In this document: positions 17,755 to 26,500 of the stretch, piece by piece
How the letters are laid out: each line of letters starts with the position of its first letter
Position numbering within the stretch: the stretch's first letter is position 1
Origin: Methylobacterium sp. WL119
GTDB lineage: Bacteria; Pseudomonadota; Alphaproteobacteria; Rhizobiales; Beijerinckiaceae
Direction: 5' to 3'
Length of the DNA stretch: 64,000 nucleotides
NCBI RefSeq assembly: GCF_008039875.1
Contig: NZ_VRUU01000006.1
Span: 62,001 to 126,000 of the forward strand
Made by a program: the position numbers and the translations under genes
Notes under the pieces: generated by a model
The model's input: the letters and a program-made list of their open reading frames with translations, nothing else
Database searches by the model: none
What the model was told of the DNA's origin: nothing

Positions 17755-18564
17755 TCAGGCCGCCGGCAGGGTGTCCGGGTCGATGATCCCGCCCGCCGCC
17801 CAGCTGCCAAGCAAGGCGTGCACCGCGTTCGGGTCGGCCAGGCGCCGCGCGGCCGCGGTCTCGCCGGGCCCGATGCGGATGCCGAGGCCGCCATACGCCG
17901 CGACGCTGGCGAACGCGATCTCGTCGGTGCGGTCGTCGCCGAGGAACACCGCGCGGCGGCCGGCATAGGGGGCGTGCTCGAGGAAGGCGCGGATCGCGTG
18001 CGCCTTGGTGGCCGAGGCCGGCACGATCTCGCCGACCGCCTTCCCAAGCTGAAGCCGGTACCGGCCCGACAGCTCGGTGGCGATCGCCGTGACCGCGGCC
18101 TCCGCCCGCTCGGCATCGGCCGGGTTCGCCAGGCGCCAGTGCACGGCGACCGAGGCGCCCTTGTCCTCGATCAGCACCGCGTCGAGGTCGGCGACCAGGG
18201 CCCGGAGCCGAGGCATCCGCGCACGCAGCTCCGGATGGTCGTCCGGGCTGCCGCCGGTGAGGACGCCGTCGACCCGGCGCTCGACCCCGTGCAGCCCGGC
18301 GACGTCGAAGGCGGCGGGTGCGAGGAAGTCGTCGATCACCGAGACCGGGCGCCCGGTCACGATCGCCAGCGCCCCGTCGAGCCGGGCGTGCAGCGCCTGG
18401 AGCATCGGCACCAGCCCGGGCTCGACCCGGACGAGGTCCGGCCGCGGCGCGATCTCGACCAGGGTGCCGTCGAAATCCAGGAAGAGGGCGATGGGCGTGT
18501 CCAACGGCGGCGCTCCGGGCTGTCGGGTCGGGGCTAGCACGCCGCGCGTTTTCGGCAAACGCAT
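17755..18564 (-). CDS. otsB: trehalose-6-phosphate phosphatase
   Basis: HAD-superfamily phosphatase making trehalose from trehalose 6-phosphate. It has 269 residues, motif I FLDFDGTLVE with nucleophile D30 and D32, motif II AIVTGRPV, a cap region, and motif III/IV HAIRAFLEHAPYAGRRAVFLGDDRTDE. The family usually has the partner synthase OtsA adjacent; it is not in this window. The annotated ATG adds about 20 residues before the fold; a TTG at LDTPIALF with upstream GGAG is an equally good start. Likely one unit with glk. Confidence 0.88.
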   Translation of the reverse strand: MRLPKTRGVLAPTRQPGAPPLDTPIALFLDFDGTLVEIAPRPDLVRVEPGLVPMLQALHARLDGALAIVTGRPVSVIDDFLAPAAFDVAGLHGVERRVDGVLTGGSPDDHPELRARMPRLRALVADLDAVLIEDKGASVAVHWRLANPADAERAEAAVTAIATELSGRYRLQLGKAVGEIVPASATKAHAIRAFLEHAPYAGRRAVFLGDDRTDEIAFASVAAYGGLGIRIGPGETAAARRLADPNAVHALLGSWAAGGIIDPDTLPAA

Positions 18565-18611
18565 CTTCGCGGCGCCCTATGTTTCGGACGAGACGAACCG
18601 AGGACGACGCG

Positions 18612-19121
18612 ATGCATCCGACCCCATCCCCGACGAAGCCCGGCGAGGAGAGCGTGTGGGCCTATCCGCGCCCGCCCCGGCTGGAGCCGGTCGCCGCGAC
18701 GCTGAAGGTCGTCCTCGGCGGCCGCACCATCGCCGAGACGCGGGCCGGGTTCCGCGTGCTCGAGACCAGCCATTCGCCGACCTACTACTTCCCGCCCGCC
18801 GACGTCGCCGAGGGCGTGCTCGGGCCGGCGCACCGGGCCGGGATCTGCGAATGGAAGGGCCGCGCGGTGCTGTTCGACGTGACGGCGGGCGGCGCAGCGA
18901 TTCCCGGCGCGGCTGTTCCCGGTGCCGCTTGGGCCTATCCCGATCCGACGCCGGATTTCCGAGCCATCGCCGGCTACGTCGCCTTCTATGCCGGCCCGAT
19001 GGAGGCCTGCACCGTCGGCGGCGTCCGCGCGGAGCCGCAGCCGGGCGGCTTCTACGGCGGCTGGATCACCCCCGGCATCGTCGGCCCGTTCAAGGGCGGG
19101 CCCGGAACGATGGGCTGGTGA
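18612..19121 (+). CDS. DUF427 domain protein
   Basis: 169-residue cytoplasmic protein of the DUF427 family. Typical marks are ESVWAYPRPPRLE, RTIAETRAGFRVLETSHSPTYYFPPADV and GYVAFYAGPMEACTVGG. The biochemical function of the family is not established to my knowledge. The ATG follows an AGGACGACG stretch. A 64-bp gap separates it from the downstream serine hydrolase on the same strand, so an operon is possible. Confidence 0.8.
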   Translation: MHPTPSPTKPGEESVWAYPRPPRLEPVAATLKVVLGGRTIAETRAGFRVLETSHSPTYYFPPADVAEGVLGPAHRAGICEWKGRAVLFDVTAGGAAIPGAAVPGAAWAYPDPTPDFRAIAGYVAFYAGPMEACTVGGVRAEPQPGGFYGGWITPGIVGPFKGGPGTMGW

Positions 19122-19185
19122 GCCTCGGGAGCTGTCCCGCCGCCCCAGGACCGCTACATCGGGCGCCGGGAACAAGGAGCACGGC

Positions 19186-20409
19186 ATGAGCGATGCGATC
19201 GACGGAAGGCCGCAGGACGTCGGCATCGACCCGGGACGCCTGGAACGGATCGACGGCTGGATGCGCAGCCTCGTCGCGGAGGGCAAGCTCGCCGGGTTGT
19301 CGGTGAGCGTGGCGCGGCGCGGGCACACGGTGTTCCAGCGCGCCCACGGCCTCGCCGACCTCGCCCGCAGGACGCCGTTCACCACCGACACGGTGACGCG
19401 GATCTACTCGATGACCAAGCCGCTGACCTCGGTCGCGGTGATGCAGCTCTACGAGGAGGGCCAGTTCCAGCTCGACGACCCGGTCGCGCGCTTCCTGCCG
19501 GAGTTTTCCGAGATGCGGGTCGCGACCGGCGGCAACCGCGCCAAGCTCGAGACCGAGCCGGCCCGCCGCCCGATCACCATCCGGGACCTGCTCACCCATA
19601 CCGGCGGCCTGACCTACGGCTTCATGGAATCGACCCTGGTCGATGCGCTCTACCGCCAGCAGGGCGCCGACTTCCTGCGCCCGGATGCGAGCCTCGCCGA
19701 GGTGGTGGCGACCGTGGCCCGGCTCCCGCTCCTGTCGCAGCCCGGCGAGGCGTGGAACTACAGCGTCTCGACGGACGTGCTCGGCCACCTCGTGGCCGTC
19801 GTCTCGGGGCGCGACTTCGCGGATTACCTGCGCGACGCCGTGCTCGCGCCGCTCGGCATGATCGATACCGATTTCTTCGTGAGACCCGAGAACATGGGGC
19901 GGTTCGCCGCGAACTACGTCTACGACCGCACCCGCACGCTGACGCTCTACGACGACGCGGTCGAGACCCATTTCGCCAAGCCTCCGGCGATCGCCGGCGG
20001 CGGGGGCGGCCTCGTCTCGACGGCCTCCGACTACCTGCGCTTCTGCCGGTTCATCCTGAACAAGGGCGAGCTCGACGGCGCGCGCCTGCTCGGGCGCAAG
20101 ACGGTCGAGCTGATGACGATGAACCACCTGCCCGGCGACCTCGCCGCGATCGGCACGCCGCGCTTCGCGGAATCGTCCTATCACGGCATCGGCTTCGGGC
20201 TCGGCTTCTCGGTGATGCTCGATCCGGCCAAGGCCCAGATCGTCGGCACGCCGGGCGAGGTCGCCTGGGGCGGCATGGCCTCGACCGCGTTCTGGGTCGA
20301 CCCGGCCGAGGAGCTCGCGGTGGTGCTGCTGACGCAGCTCGTCCCGTCCTCGGCCCTGCCGATCCGAAAGGAGCTGCGGGTGCTGACCTACGCCGCGCTG
20401 ACCGATTGA
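19186..20409 (+). CDS. serine hydrolase of the class C beta-lactamase family
   Basis: 407-residue penicillin-binding-protein-fold hydrolase. The nucleophile motif SMTK (SxxK) follows RIY near residue 81, the second motif is a WNYSVST segment (YxN/YSV type), and the third region is VAWGGMAS near the C-terminus. There is no clear signal peptide, which argues against a periplasmic beta-lactamase and for a cytoplasmic esterase or D-amino-acid peptidase-like enzyme. The ATG follows AAGGAG. It ends before a long perfect hairpin shared with the convergent DUF2147 gene. Confidence 0.82.
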   Translation: MSDAIDGRPQDVGIDPGRLERIDGWMRSLVAEGKLAGLSVSVARRGHTVFQRAHGLADLARRTPFTTDTVTRIYSMTKPLTSVAVMQLYEEGQFQLDDPVARFLPEFSEMRVATGGNRAKLETEPARRPITIRDLLTHTGGLTYGFMESTLVDALYRQQGADFLRPDASLAEVVATVARLPLLSQPGEAWNYSVSTDVLGHLVAVVSGRDFADYLRDAVLAPLGMIDTDFFVRPENMGRFAANYVYDRTRTLTLYDDAVETHFAKPPAIAGGGGGLVSTASDYLRFCRFILNKGELDGARLLGRKTVELMTMNHLPGDLAAIGTPRFAESSYHGIGFGLGFSVMLDPAKAQIVGTPGEVAWGGMASTAFWVDPAEELAVVLLTQLVPSSALPIRKELRVLTYAALTD

Positions 20410-20492
20410 CGCGGGACCGGGGCGCGGGGGAGCATTCTCGGGCGAAGCAAATCCCCACGCACGTGAAGAAAATGCGACCACACGACGAAACA

Positions 20493-20530
20493 GAGCGTCT
20501 CCCGTGATCCAGGGATCACGGGAGACGCTC
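20493..20530. terminator. bidirectional hairpin terminator
   Basis: Perfect 18-bp inverted repeat (arms begin GAGCGTCTCC) with a 2-nt centre, lying between two convergent genes. No T-run follows on either strand, so it is either a hairpin-type terminator or a conserved intergenic palindrome. The stem is unusually long and perfect for this genome. Confidence 0.55.
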
Positions 20531-20562
20531 TCGTGGTCGACAGCGCCTTCGTTCTGCGGCGC

Positions 20563-21222
20563 CTATTCGTCGGCGGGCGCGGCCGCGGGCGGCGTGCCGG
20601 CGGCCGGAGCCGGGGCCGGCTTCGCGCCGGGCTTCGCCGCTGCGGGCTTGGCGGCGGTCGAGCCGGTCGCGGCCGGCTTGGCGGCCATGTATTCCGGATC
20701 GGTGCGCGGGCCTCCCGGACCGTTCGTCGGCCCGGTCATCTGGCCGGCGACCACGTCGGTCACGCGGTTCCAGGTCTGCGACTTGCACAGGAAGGCGATC
20801 AGGCAGCCGCGGACGGTCAGCTCCTCCGGGGTGTCGGACCAGATCGTCACGTCGTAGGACTTGCCGTCCTCGGAATTGTAGATCTTGCCCTCGTAATGGG
20901 CGTCGGCGTTTGGCTTCAGCCCCATGATGAGCTGGTGGCCCAGCGATGCGCGCGTCTGCTTGCTCGCGTCGGGGTTCTTGAAGTCGACCCGCGGCTGGCC
21001 CTTGTCGTTGAGCGGCACCTTCAGCCACACGACGTAGCCGCATAGGCTCTTGTTGCTCGGGCCGCACTTCTCCACCCGGATGCGGGCACGCCCGTCCTCG
21101 GTGAGCCACGTGCCGCTCGGGTCCGCGGGCGTCGCCGCGTGCGCGATGCCCGAGAGCATGGCCAGCGCCATCGCACGCCCGGCCCAGGCGCCGATTCCCG
21201 CGCCGATCCGTCGAACCGTCAT
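20563..21222 (-). CDS. DUF2147 exported protein with Ala/Pro-rich tail
   Basis: 219 residues. A signal peptide (MALAMLSGIAHA) is followed by a DUF2147 domain at about 33-150: PSGTWLTEDGRARIRVEKCG, LCGYVVWLK, GHQLIMGLKP, WNRV. The last 60 residues are a low-complexity Ala/Pro/Lys tail. The start follows GGAAGGAG. DUF2147 proteins are periplasmic and of unknown function, often with lipocalin-like beta structure. Two cysteines (CGPSNKSLC) may form a disulphide. Confidence 0.8.
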   Translation of the reverse strand: MTVRRIGAGIGAWAGRAMALAMLSGIAHAATPADPSGTWLTEDGRARIRVEKCGPSNKSLCGYVVWLKVPLNDKGQPRVDFKNPDASKQTRASLGHQLIMGLKPNADAHYEGKIYNSEDGKSYDVTIWSDTPEELTVRGCLIAFLCKSQTWNRVTDVVAGQMTGPTNGPGGPRTDPEYMAAKPAATGSTAAKPAAAKPGAKPAPAPAAGTPPAAAPADE

Positions 21223-21391
21223 ACCCACTACTCCTTCCGCGCGCCCGCGCCGTGGCCTTCGCCCCGCCCGCGTGCCCAATCTCTGGGCCCCGCCATCCGC
21301 TCGGAACATGACGGGATCATGGCCGTGCCTCGGCGCGCCGTGCCGCACGGCCGATGACGGGAGCGACCCGCTTCGGCTAAGCCTGCCATCC

Positions 21392-22312
21392 ATGATCGTT
21401 CGCCCCCGTCCCAACCTCTTCGCCATCCTGTTCACCCTGCGCGGCTCGATCCTGCCGCGGGTGGCGCTGAAGGTCCTCGGGCTGACGGCCTTCGCCGCGC
21501 TGGTGGTCGCGGTCGAGCAGCGCGTTCCGGAACGGTTTCCGGTGACGGCCGGGATCGGCCCGTTCACCCTGATCGGGCTGGCGCTCTCGATCTTTCTCAG
21601 CTTCCGCAACAACGCCTGCTACGAGCGCTGGTGGGAGGCTCGGAAGGCGTGGGGCGCGCTGATCGTCGAGATGCGCGGCTTGAGCCGGACCCTGGTCGCC
21701 CTCCTGCCCGGCCCCGAGCACGATGCGGTCCGCCGCACCGGCCTGCGCCGGCTCGCGGGCTTCGGCCACGGCCTGCACGCGCGGCTGCGCGGCCTCGACG
21801 AGGCGGCCGCCGTCGCGCCCTGGCTGCCGCCGGGCGAGGTCGCGCGCCTGCGCGCCTGCCCGAGCCCGACCGATGCGGTGCTCGCCGGCCTGACCCGCGA
21901 CCTCGCGGGCGCGTATCGCGACGGGCATCTCACCGACGTGCTGTTCGGCGTCCTCGAGCGCAAGGTCTCGGACCTGTCGGCGATCCATACCGCCTGCGAG
22001 CGGATCCACGGCACGCCCCTGCCCTTCGCCTACACCCTGCTGCTGTACCGCACGGCGTGGCTTTACTGCCTGTTGCTGCCGTTCGGGCTGTCGGCCTCGC
22101 TCGGCTGGGCGACGCCGGTCGCGACCATGCTGGTGGCCTACACCTTCTTCGGCCTCGATGCGCTGGGCGACGAGCTGGAAGAGCCCTTCGGCCTGGAGGC
22201 GAACGACCTGCCCCTCGATGCGATGCTGCGCACGGCCGAGCGCACGGTGCTCGACGCCCTCGGCGAGCCGCTTCCGCCCGCGATGGAGCCGGTGCGCTAC
22301 CGATTGGATTGA
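21392..22312 (+). CDS. bestrophin-family (UPF0187) membrane protein
   Basis: 306-residue predicted ion channel of the bacterial bestrophin family. Supporting segments are LIGLALSIFLSFRNNACYERWWEARKAWG, with the F-R-N-x-x-C/S-Y-x-R-W-E signature, a middle cytoplasmic helical part, two further hydrophobic segments around residues 215-250 and FFGLDALGDELEEPFG near the end. The acidic DELEEPFG cluster is diagnostic. Bacterial members conduct monovalent ions. The gene is divergent from the DUF2147 gene, with a 169-bp gap. Confidence 0.85.
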   Translation: MIVRPRPNLFAILFTLRGSILPRVALKVLGLTAFAALVVAVEQRVPERFPVTAGIGPFTLIGLALSIFLSFRNNACYERWWEARKAWGALIVEMRGLSRTLVALLPGPEHDAVRRTGLRRLAGFGHGLHARLRGLDEAAAVAPWLPPGEVARLRACPSPTDAVLAGLTRDLAGAYRDGHLTDVLFGVLERKVSDLSAIHTACERIHGTPLPFAYTLLLYRTAWLYCLLLPFGLSASLGWATPVATMLVAYTFFGLDALGDELEEPFGLEANDLPLDAMLRTAERTVLDALGEPLPPAMEPVRYRLD

Positions 22313-22337
22313 GCGTGCGGGCCGGCGACCGTCTCGC

Positions 22338-22868
22338 TCACGTCCGCGACGGGGCCGCGTCCGGCCCGGGCCCGAGCCGGCGCTGCATCAGCACCGTGCC
22401 GAGCCGGCGCCCGTGCTTGTGGCCGACGTTCTCGAGCACGCCGGCATGCGCGAAGCCCAGGCCCGCATGCAGCGCCACCGACGCCTCCGAGCCCGGATCG
22501 GTGATCACCGCCACCATCACCCGCGCGTCGATCGCCTCGCAGGCTGCGATGAGCGCCGCCAGCAGGGCGCGGCCGATCCCGACACCGCGCGCGGCCTCGG
22601 CGACGTAGACCGAATCCTCCACCGTCGAGCGATAGGCCGCGCGCGCGCGATAGGGGCCGGCATAGGCGTATCCGCAGACCGCGCCGTCGCGCTCGGCGAC
22701 GAGGTAGGGATAGCCGTCCGCGACGAGCGCCATCCGCCGCCGCGCCATCTCGGCCAAAGTCGGCGGCTCGGTCTCGAAGCTCGCGGTGCCGTTCGTCACC
22801 GCGTCGGCGTAGATCCGGGCGATCGCGGCGATGTCGGCGTCGACGGCCGGGCGCAGGTCAGGCGTCAT
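22338..22868 (-). CDS. GNAT N-acetyltransferase, phosphinothricin acetyltransferase-like
   Basis: 176-residue acetyl-CoA-dependent acetyltransferase. LRPAVDADIAAIARIYADAV, GTASFETEPP and GYAYAGPYRARAAYRSTVEDSVYV are typical of the PAT/Bar branch, with acetyl-CoA loop RGVGIGRALL and C-terminal GFAHAGVLENVGHKHGR. Members acetylate phosphinothricin-like herbicides or methionine sulfoximine. I set the start at the ATG a few nt after GAGCGG; a GTG 12 nt upstream is possible. It begins just after the terminator of the preceding mini-gene, so it probably has its own promoter or is expressed by read-through. Confidence 0.85.
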   Translation of the reverse strand: MTPDLRPAVDADIAAIARIYADAVTNGTASFETEPPTLAEMARRRMALVADGYPYLVAERDGAVCGYAYAGPYRARAAYRSTVEDSVYVAEAARGVGIGRALLAALIAACEAIDARVMVAVITDPGSEASVALHAGLGFAHAGVLENVGHKHGRRLGTVLMQRRLGPGPDAAPSRT

Positions 22869-22882
22869 CGATCCGCTCACGC

Positions 22883-22914
22883 AAAAAAGGGGCCGGCGCG
22901 ACGGCGCCGGCCCC
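22883..22914 (-). terminator. rho-independent terminator
   Basis: Read on the minus strand, an 11-bp perfect GC stem (GGGGCCGGCGC) with a 4-nt loop is followed by six T. It lies 42 bp after the stop of the four-cysteine mini-protein gene and just before the acetyltransferase start. Confidence 0.85.
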
Positions 22915-22956
22915 TGCGGTCGATCGTTCGGCGATCCCTTCGGGATCGCGCGGGGA

Positions 22957-23163
22957 TCACTCGGCCGCGGTCATCTCGGCGGTGAAGTGGCCGCACCAAT
23001 CCTGCGAGGCCACCACCGGCCACAGGCCCTTGGACTCGGGAGCCGGCTGGCTCACCGGCGGGTTGAAGCGGCACAGGCCCTGATCGCCGACGGCGGAGGC
23101 GCCGTTGGTCTTGTGGTCGTCGAAGAAGCGGCAGCTGTTGCAGGAGGCGTTGGTCGAGGTCAT
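22957..23163 (-). CDS. four-cysteine mini-protein, possible metal or Fe-S binder
   Basis: 68-residue protein with four conserved-looking cysteines: CNSCRFF at residues 8-11, GLCRFNPP near 31 and DWCGHF near 57. The layout CxxC...C...C with WPVV before DWCG recurs in small alphaproteobacterial proteins, some resembling the small subunits of benzylsuccinate synthase. Metal or Fe-S binding is inference from the cysteines. I chose the ATG with GGAG about 8 nt upstream rather than an upstream ATG without a ribosome site. It is a complete single-gene unit with its own promoter and terminator. Confidence 0.7.
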   Translation of the reverse strand: MTSTNASCNSCRFFDDHKTNGASAVGDQGLCRFNPPVSQPAPESKGLWPVVASQDWCGHFTAEMTAAE

Positions 23164-23501
23164 CGGGTTTCTCCGGTTCGGGCGTCTGTCGCGGGCTGTC
23201 GGAACCGTCACCGGCCCCGTCGTCCGTCTGCAGTTCTTAATTAGAACAGCTCCAATATGGCGTCAACCGGCGAGTCCCGGCGGGGTTCCCGTTTTCGAGA
23301 GCGCGACCGGTGGAAACCGGTACGGTGCGTGCAGGAGCAACGCCGGACGGCAGCGGCGCCCCTTCCGGAACGCCGGTCGTCGCGGCCCGCCTGTCACCCG
23401 GCGCGGGCCTGCGAGCGGCGAGCGTCATCGACTCGCCATGGGCCCTCCCCTAACGTCCGGGGCGGGACCGGCGTCGGTGCCGGTCCGGAGGGTCCCCGCC
23501 C
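23164..23501. other. 338-bp divergent intergenic region (mini-protein / gdh)
   Basis: This region holds the minus-strand promoter of the four-cysteine gene on the left, and on the right the leader of the glutamate dehydrogenase gene with a GGAGG ribosome site 9 nt before its ATG. Between them I see no convincing gene. The short stretch around 23,230-23,260 is clearly AT-rich against its surroundings. Confidence 0.6.
23238..23266 (-). promoter_or_regulatory. sigma70-type promoter overlapped by an inverted repeat
   Basis: On the minus strand, TTGACG (-35) and TAATTA (-10) are spaced by 17 bp, with the predicted transcript start about 68 nt before the mini-protein ATG. The -10 lies inside a GTTCT-N5-AGAAC inverted repeat (23,233-23,247), a possible operator. 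The arrangement is seen in the sequence; activity is inferred. Confidence 0.6.
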
Positions 23502-26500
23502 ATGGTGCTGGAAACCGAATCGGCGCTGGAATCGGCCACCGCCCTGGCGACGAGCGAGGCGAAATCCGCCCGCACCGACCTGATCGAGGCGGCGGCATCG
23601 ATCGTGGGCGGCCGCGGCGGACCGGGCGGCTTCGTCCGCGACCTGTTCGGCCGGGTGCCGCCGGAGGACCTGGCGCCCTACCCGGCCGAGGCGCTGGCCG
23701 ACCTCGCGATCGCCGCGCGTGCGCATCTTGCGGTGCCGCGCGCCACGGGTTCGGCGGCGAACCTGCGGCTCGTCGACGTCGCCGTGTCCGGCCCCGGGCG
23801 CACCCGCGAGCTGACCGTCGTCGAGGTCGTCAACGACAACCGCCCCTACCTGCTCGACTCGACCCTGGCGGAGCTGACCGAGCAGGGCCTGACGCCCCAC
23901 CTCGTCGCCCACCCGATCCTCGGCGTCGAGCGGGACGCCGACGGGGCGCTCGTCCGCGTCGTCGGGGAGACCACGGCGGACGCCCACGGCGCCCTGCTGC
24001 GCGAGAGCTTCATCCACATCCACCTCGACCGGCTCGATGCCGGCGAGGCGCGCGAACGCCTCGAAGCCGGCCTCGCGCAGGTCTTTCGCGATGTGGCCCT
24101 GGTCACCGACGACCACGACGCGATGCTGGCCCGGCTCGGCGCGCTCGCCGAGGGCTACGGCCGCAATCCCCCGCCGCTGCCCGAGGGCGAAGTCGCCGAG
24201 GCGCGCGCCTTCCTCGAATGGCTGCGCGACGGCCACTTCACGCTGCTCGGCATGCGCGAGCACGCGCTGCCCGGCGAGCGGGCGGCCGAGGCCGAAAGCC
24301 TCGGCATCCTGCGCGATCCGGGCCTCGCCGTGCTGCGCCGCGGGCGGGCGCTCGTGGACATGACGCCGGAGATCGTCGCGTTCCTCGAGGAGCCGCACGC
24401 GCTGATCATCACCAAGGCGAGCCTCAAGGCCCGCGTCCACCGCGCGGCGCATCTCGACTACGTCGCGGTCAAGCTGTTCTCCGCGACGGGTAAGCTCACC
24501 GGCGAGGTCCGCATCGTCGGCCTGTTCACCGCCGCGGCCTACACCGCGCTCGCCCGCGAGGTGCCCTATCTCCGCGGCAAGGTCGCGGCCGTGGTCGAGA
24601 AGGCCGGCCTCGACCCGACGAGCCATGCCGGGCGGGCGCTCCTCGCCGTGCTGGAGACCTACCCGCGCGACGACCTGTTCCAGATCGACGTGGACCGGCT
24701 GTTCCGCTTCACCCTCGCCATCGCCAACCTCGCCGACCGGCCGCGCATCCGCGTGCTGTCGCGGACCGACCGGTTCGGGCGCTTCGTCTCGCTCCTCGTC
24801 TACGTGCCGAAGGACCGCTACGACTCGATCGTGCGCGCCCGCATCGGCGCCTATCTCGCCCAGGAATACGGCGGCCGGCTCTCGGCGACCTATCCCGACC
24901 TGCCCGACGGGCCGCTGGCCCGGATCCACTACATCGTCGGGTTTTCCGAAGCCGGCGCGCCGGAGCGCGACCCCTCGGTGCTGGAGGCCGGCATCGCCGC
25001 CCTGGTGCGGACCTGGGGCGACGCGCTGCGCGCCGCGCTCACGGAGGCCATGGGCGGATCCGAGGCGCGGGCGCTGGCCGCCCGCTACGGCGAGGGCTTT
25101 TCCGCGGCCTACCGCGAGAACTTCTCCGCCGAGGTCGCCATCGCCGACATCGCCATCCTCGAATCCCTGTCCGAGGACCGCCCGCGCGCCGTCGCGATCG
25201 ACCGCCGCGACACCGACCCGGCGGCGCAGGTGCGCCTGAAGGTGTTCTCGCGCGGGGCGTCGCTGCCGCTGTCCGACCGGGTGCCCGGCCTGGAGAACCT
25301 CGGCTTCCGGGTGATCAACGAGCGGACCTACAGCGTGCTGCCGGCGGGGAGCGACACCAAGGTCTGGCTGCACGACATGCTGCTGGAGCGCGCCACCGGT
25401 GCGGCCATCGAGATCGGCCCGCTCGAGGCGCCGCTGGAGGCGGCGATGCTTGCCATCGCCGCGGACCAGGCCGAATCCGACGGCTACAACCGCCTCGTGC
25501 TGGAGGCCGGCCTCGCCTGGCGCGACGTGGCGCTGCTGCGCGGCCTCGGCCGCTACCTGCGCCAGCTCCGCGTGCGCTACGGCCAGGACTACCTCGCCGC
25601 GACCCTGAGCCAGCATCCCGGCATCGCCCGCCAGCTCGTCGCGCTGTTCCACGCCCGGTTCGATCCGGCCGCCGGGGGCGACCGCGGGGCCGCCGAGGCG
25701 GCGGTTCGCGAGGGCATCGAGGCGGCGCTCGCCGACGTGACCAGCCTCGACGAGGACCGGATCCTGCGCCGCTTCGTCAACCTCGTGGAGGCCGCGGTCC
25801 GCACCAACTTCTTCCAGAAGGCCGCCGACGGCACCCCGCGCGAGACGATCGCCTTCAAGTTCGCCTGCACCAAGGTGTCGGGCATGCCGCTGCCGCGGCC
25901 GTTCTTCGAGATCTTCGTCTATTCGCCCCGCGTGGAAGGGCTGCACCTGCGCTACGGCTACGTCGCGCGCGGCGGCCTGCGGTGGTCCGACCGGCCGGAG
26001 GATTTCCGCACCGAAATTCTGGGGTTGGTGAAGGCGCAGCAGGTCAAGAACGCGGTGATCGTGCCGGTGGGCGCCAAGGGCGGGTTCTTTCCCAAGCGCC
26101 TGCCGCCGGCCTCGGATCGCGCCGCATGGCTGGCGGAGGGCACCGAGAGCTACCGCATCTTCATCCGCACCCTCTTGGAGCTCACCGACAACTTCGTCGC
26201 CGAGGGCATCGCGCCGCCGGCCGACACCGTGCGGCACGACCCCGACGACGCCTACCTCGTGGTCGCCGCCGACAAGGGCACCGCGACCTTCTCCGACATC
26301 GCCAACGCGCTCTCGCTGGAGCGCGGGCACTGGCTCGGCGACGCTTTCGCCTCCGGCGGCAGCCAGGGCTACGACCACAAGGGCATGGGCATCACCGCCC
26401 GCGGCGCCTGGGAGGCGGTGAAGCGCCACTTCCGCGAGATCGATGTCGACACGCAGGCTGATCCGGTGACGGTGGTCGGCGTCGGCGACATGTCGGGCGA

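Noticed and set aside
23233..23247. GTTCT-N5-AGAAC read as an SOS (LexA) box
   Set aside because: The alphaproteobacterial LexA site is a direct repeat GTTC-N7-GTTC; here the halves are inverted, so only an unspecified dyad is reported.
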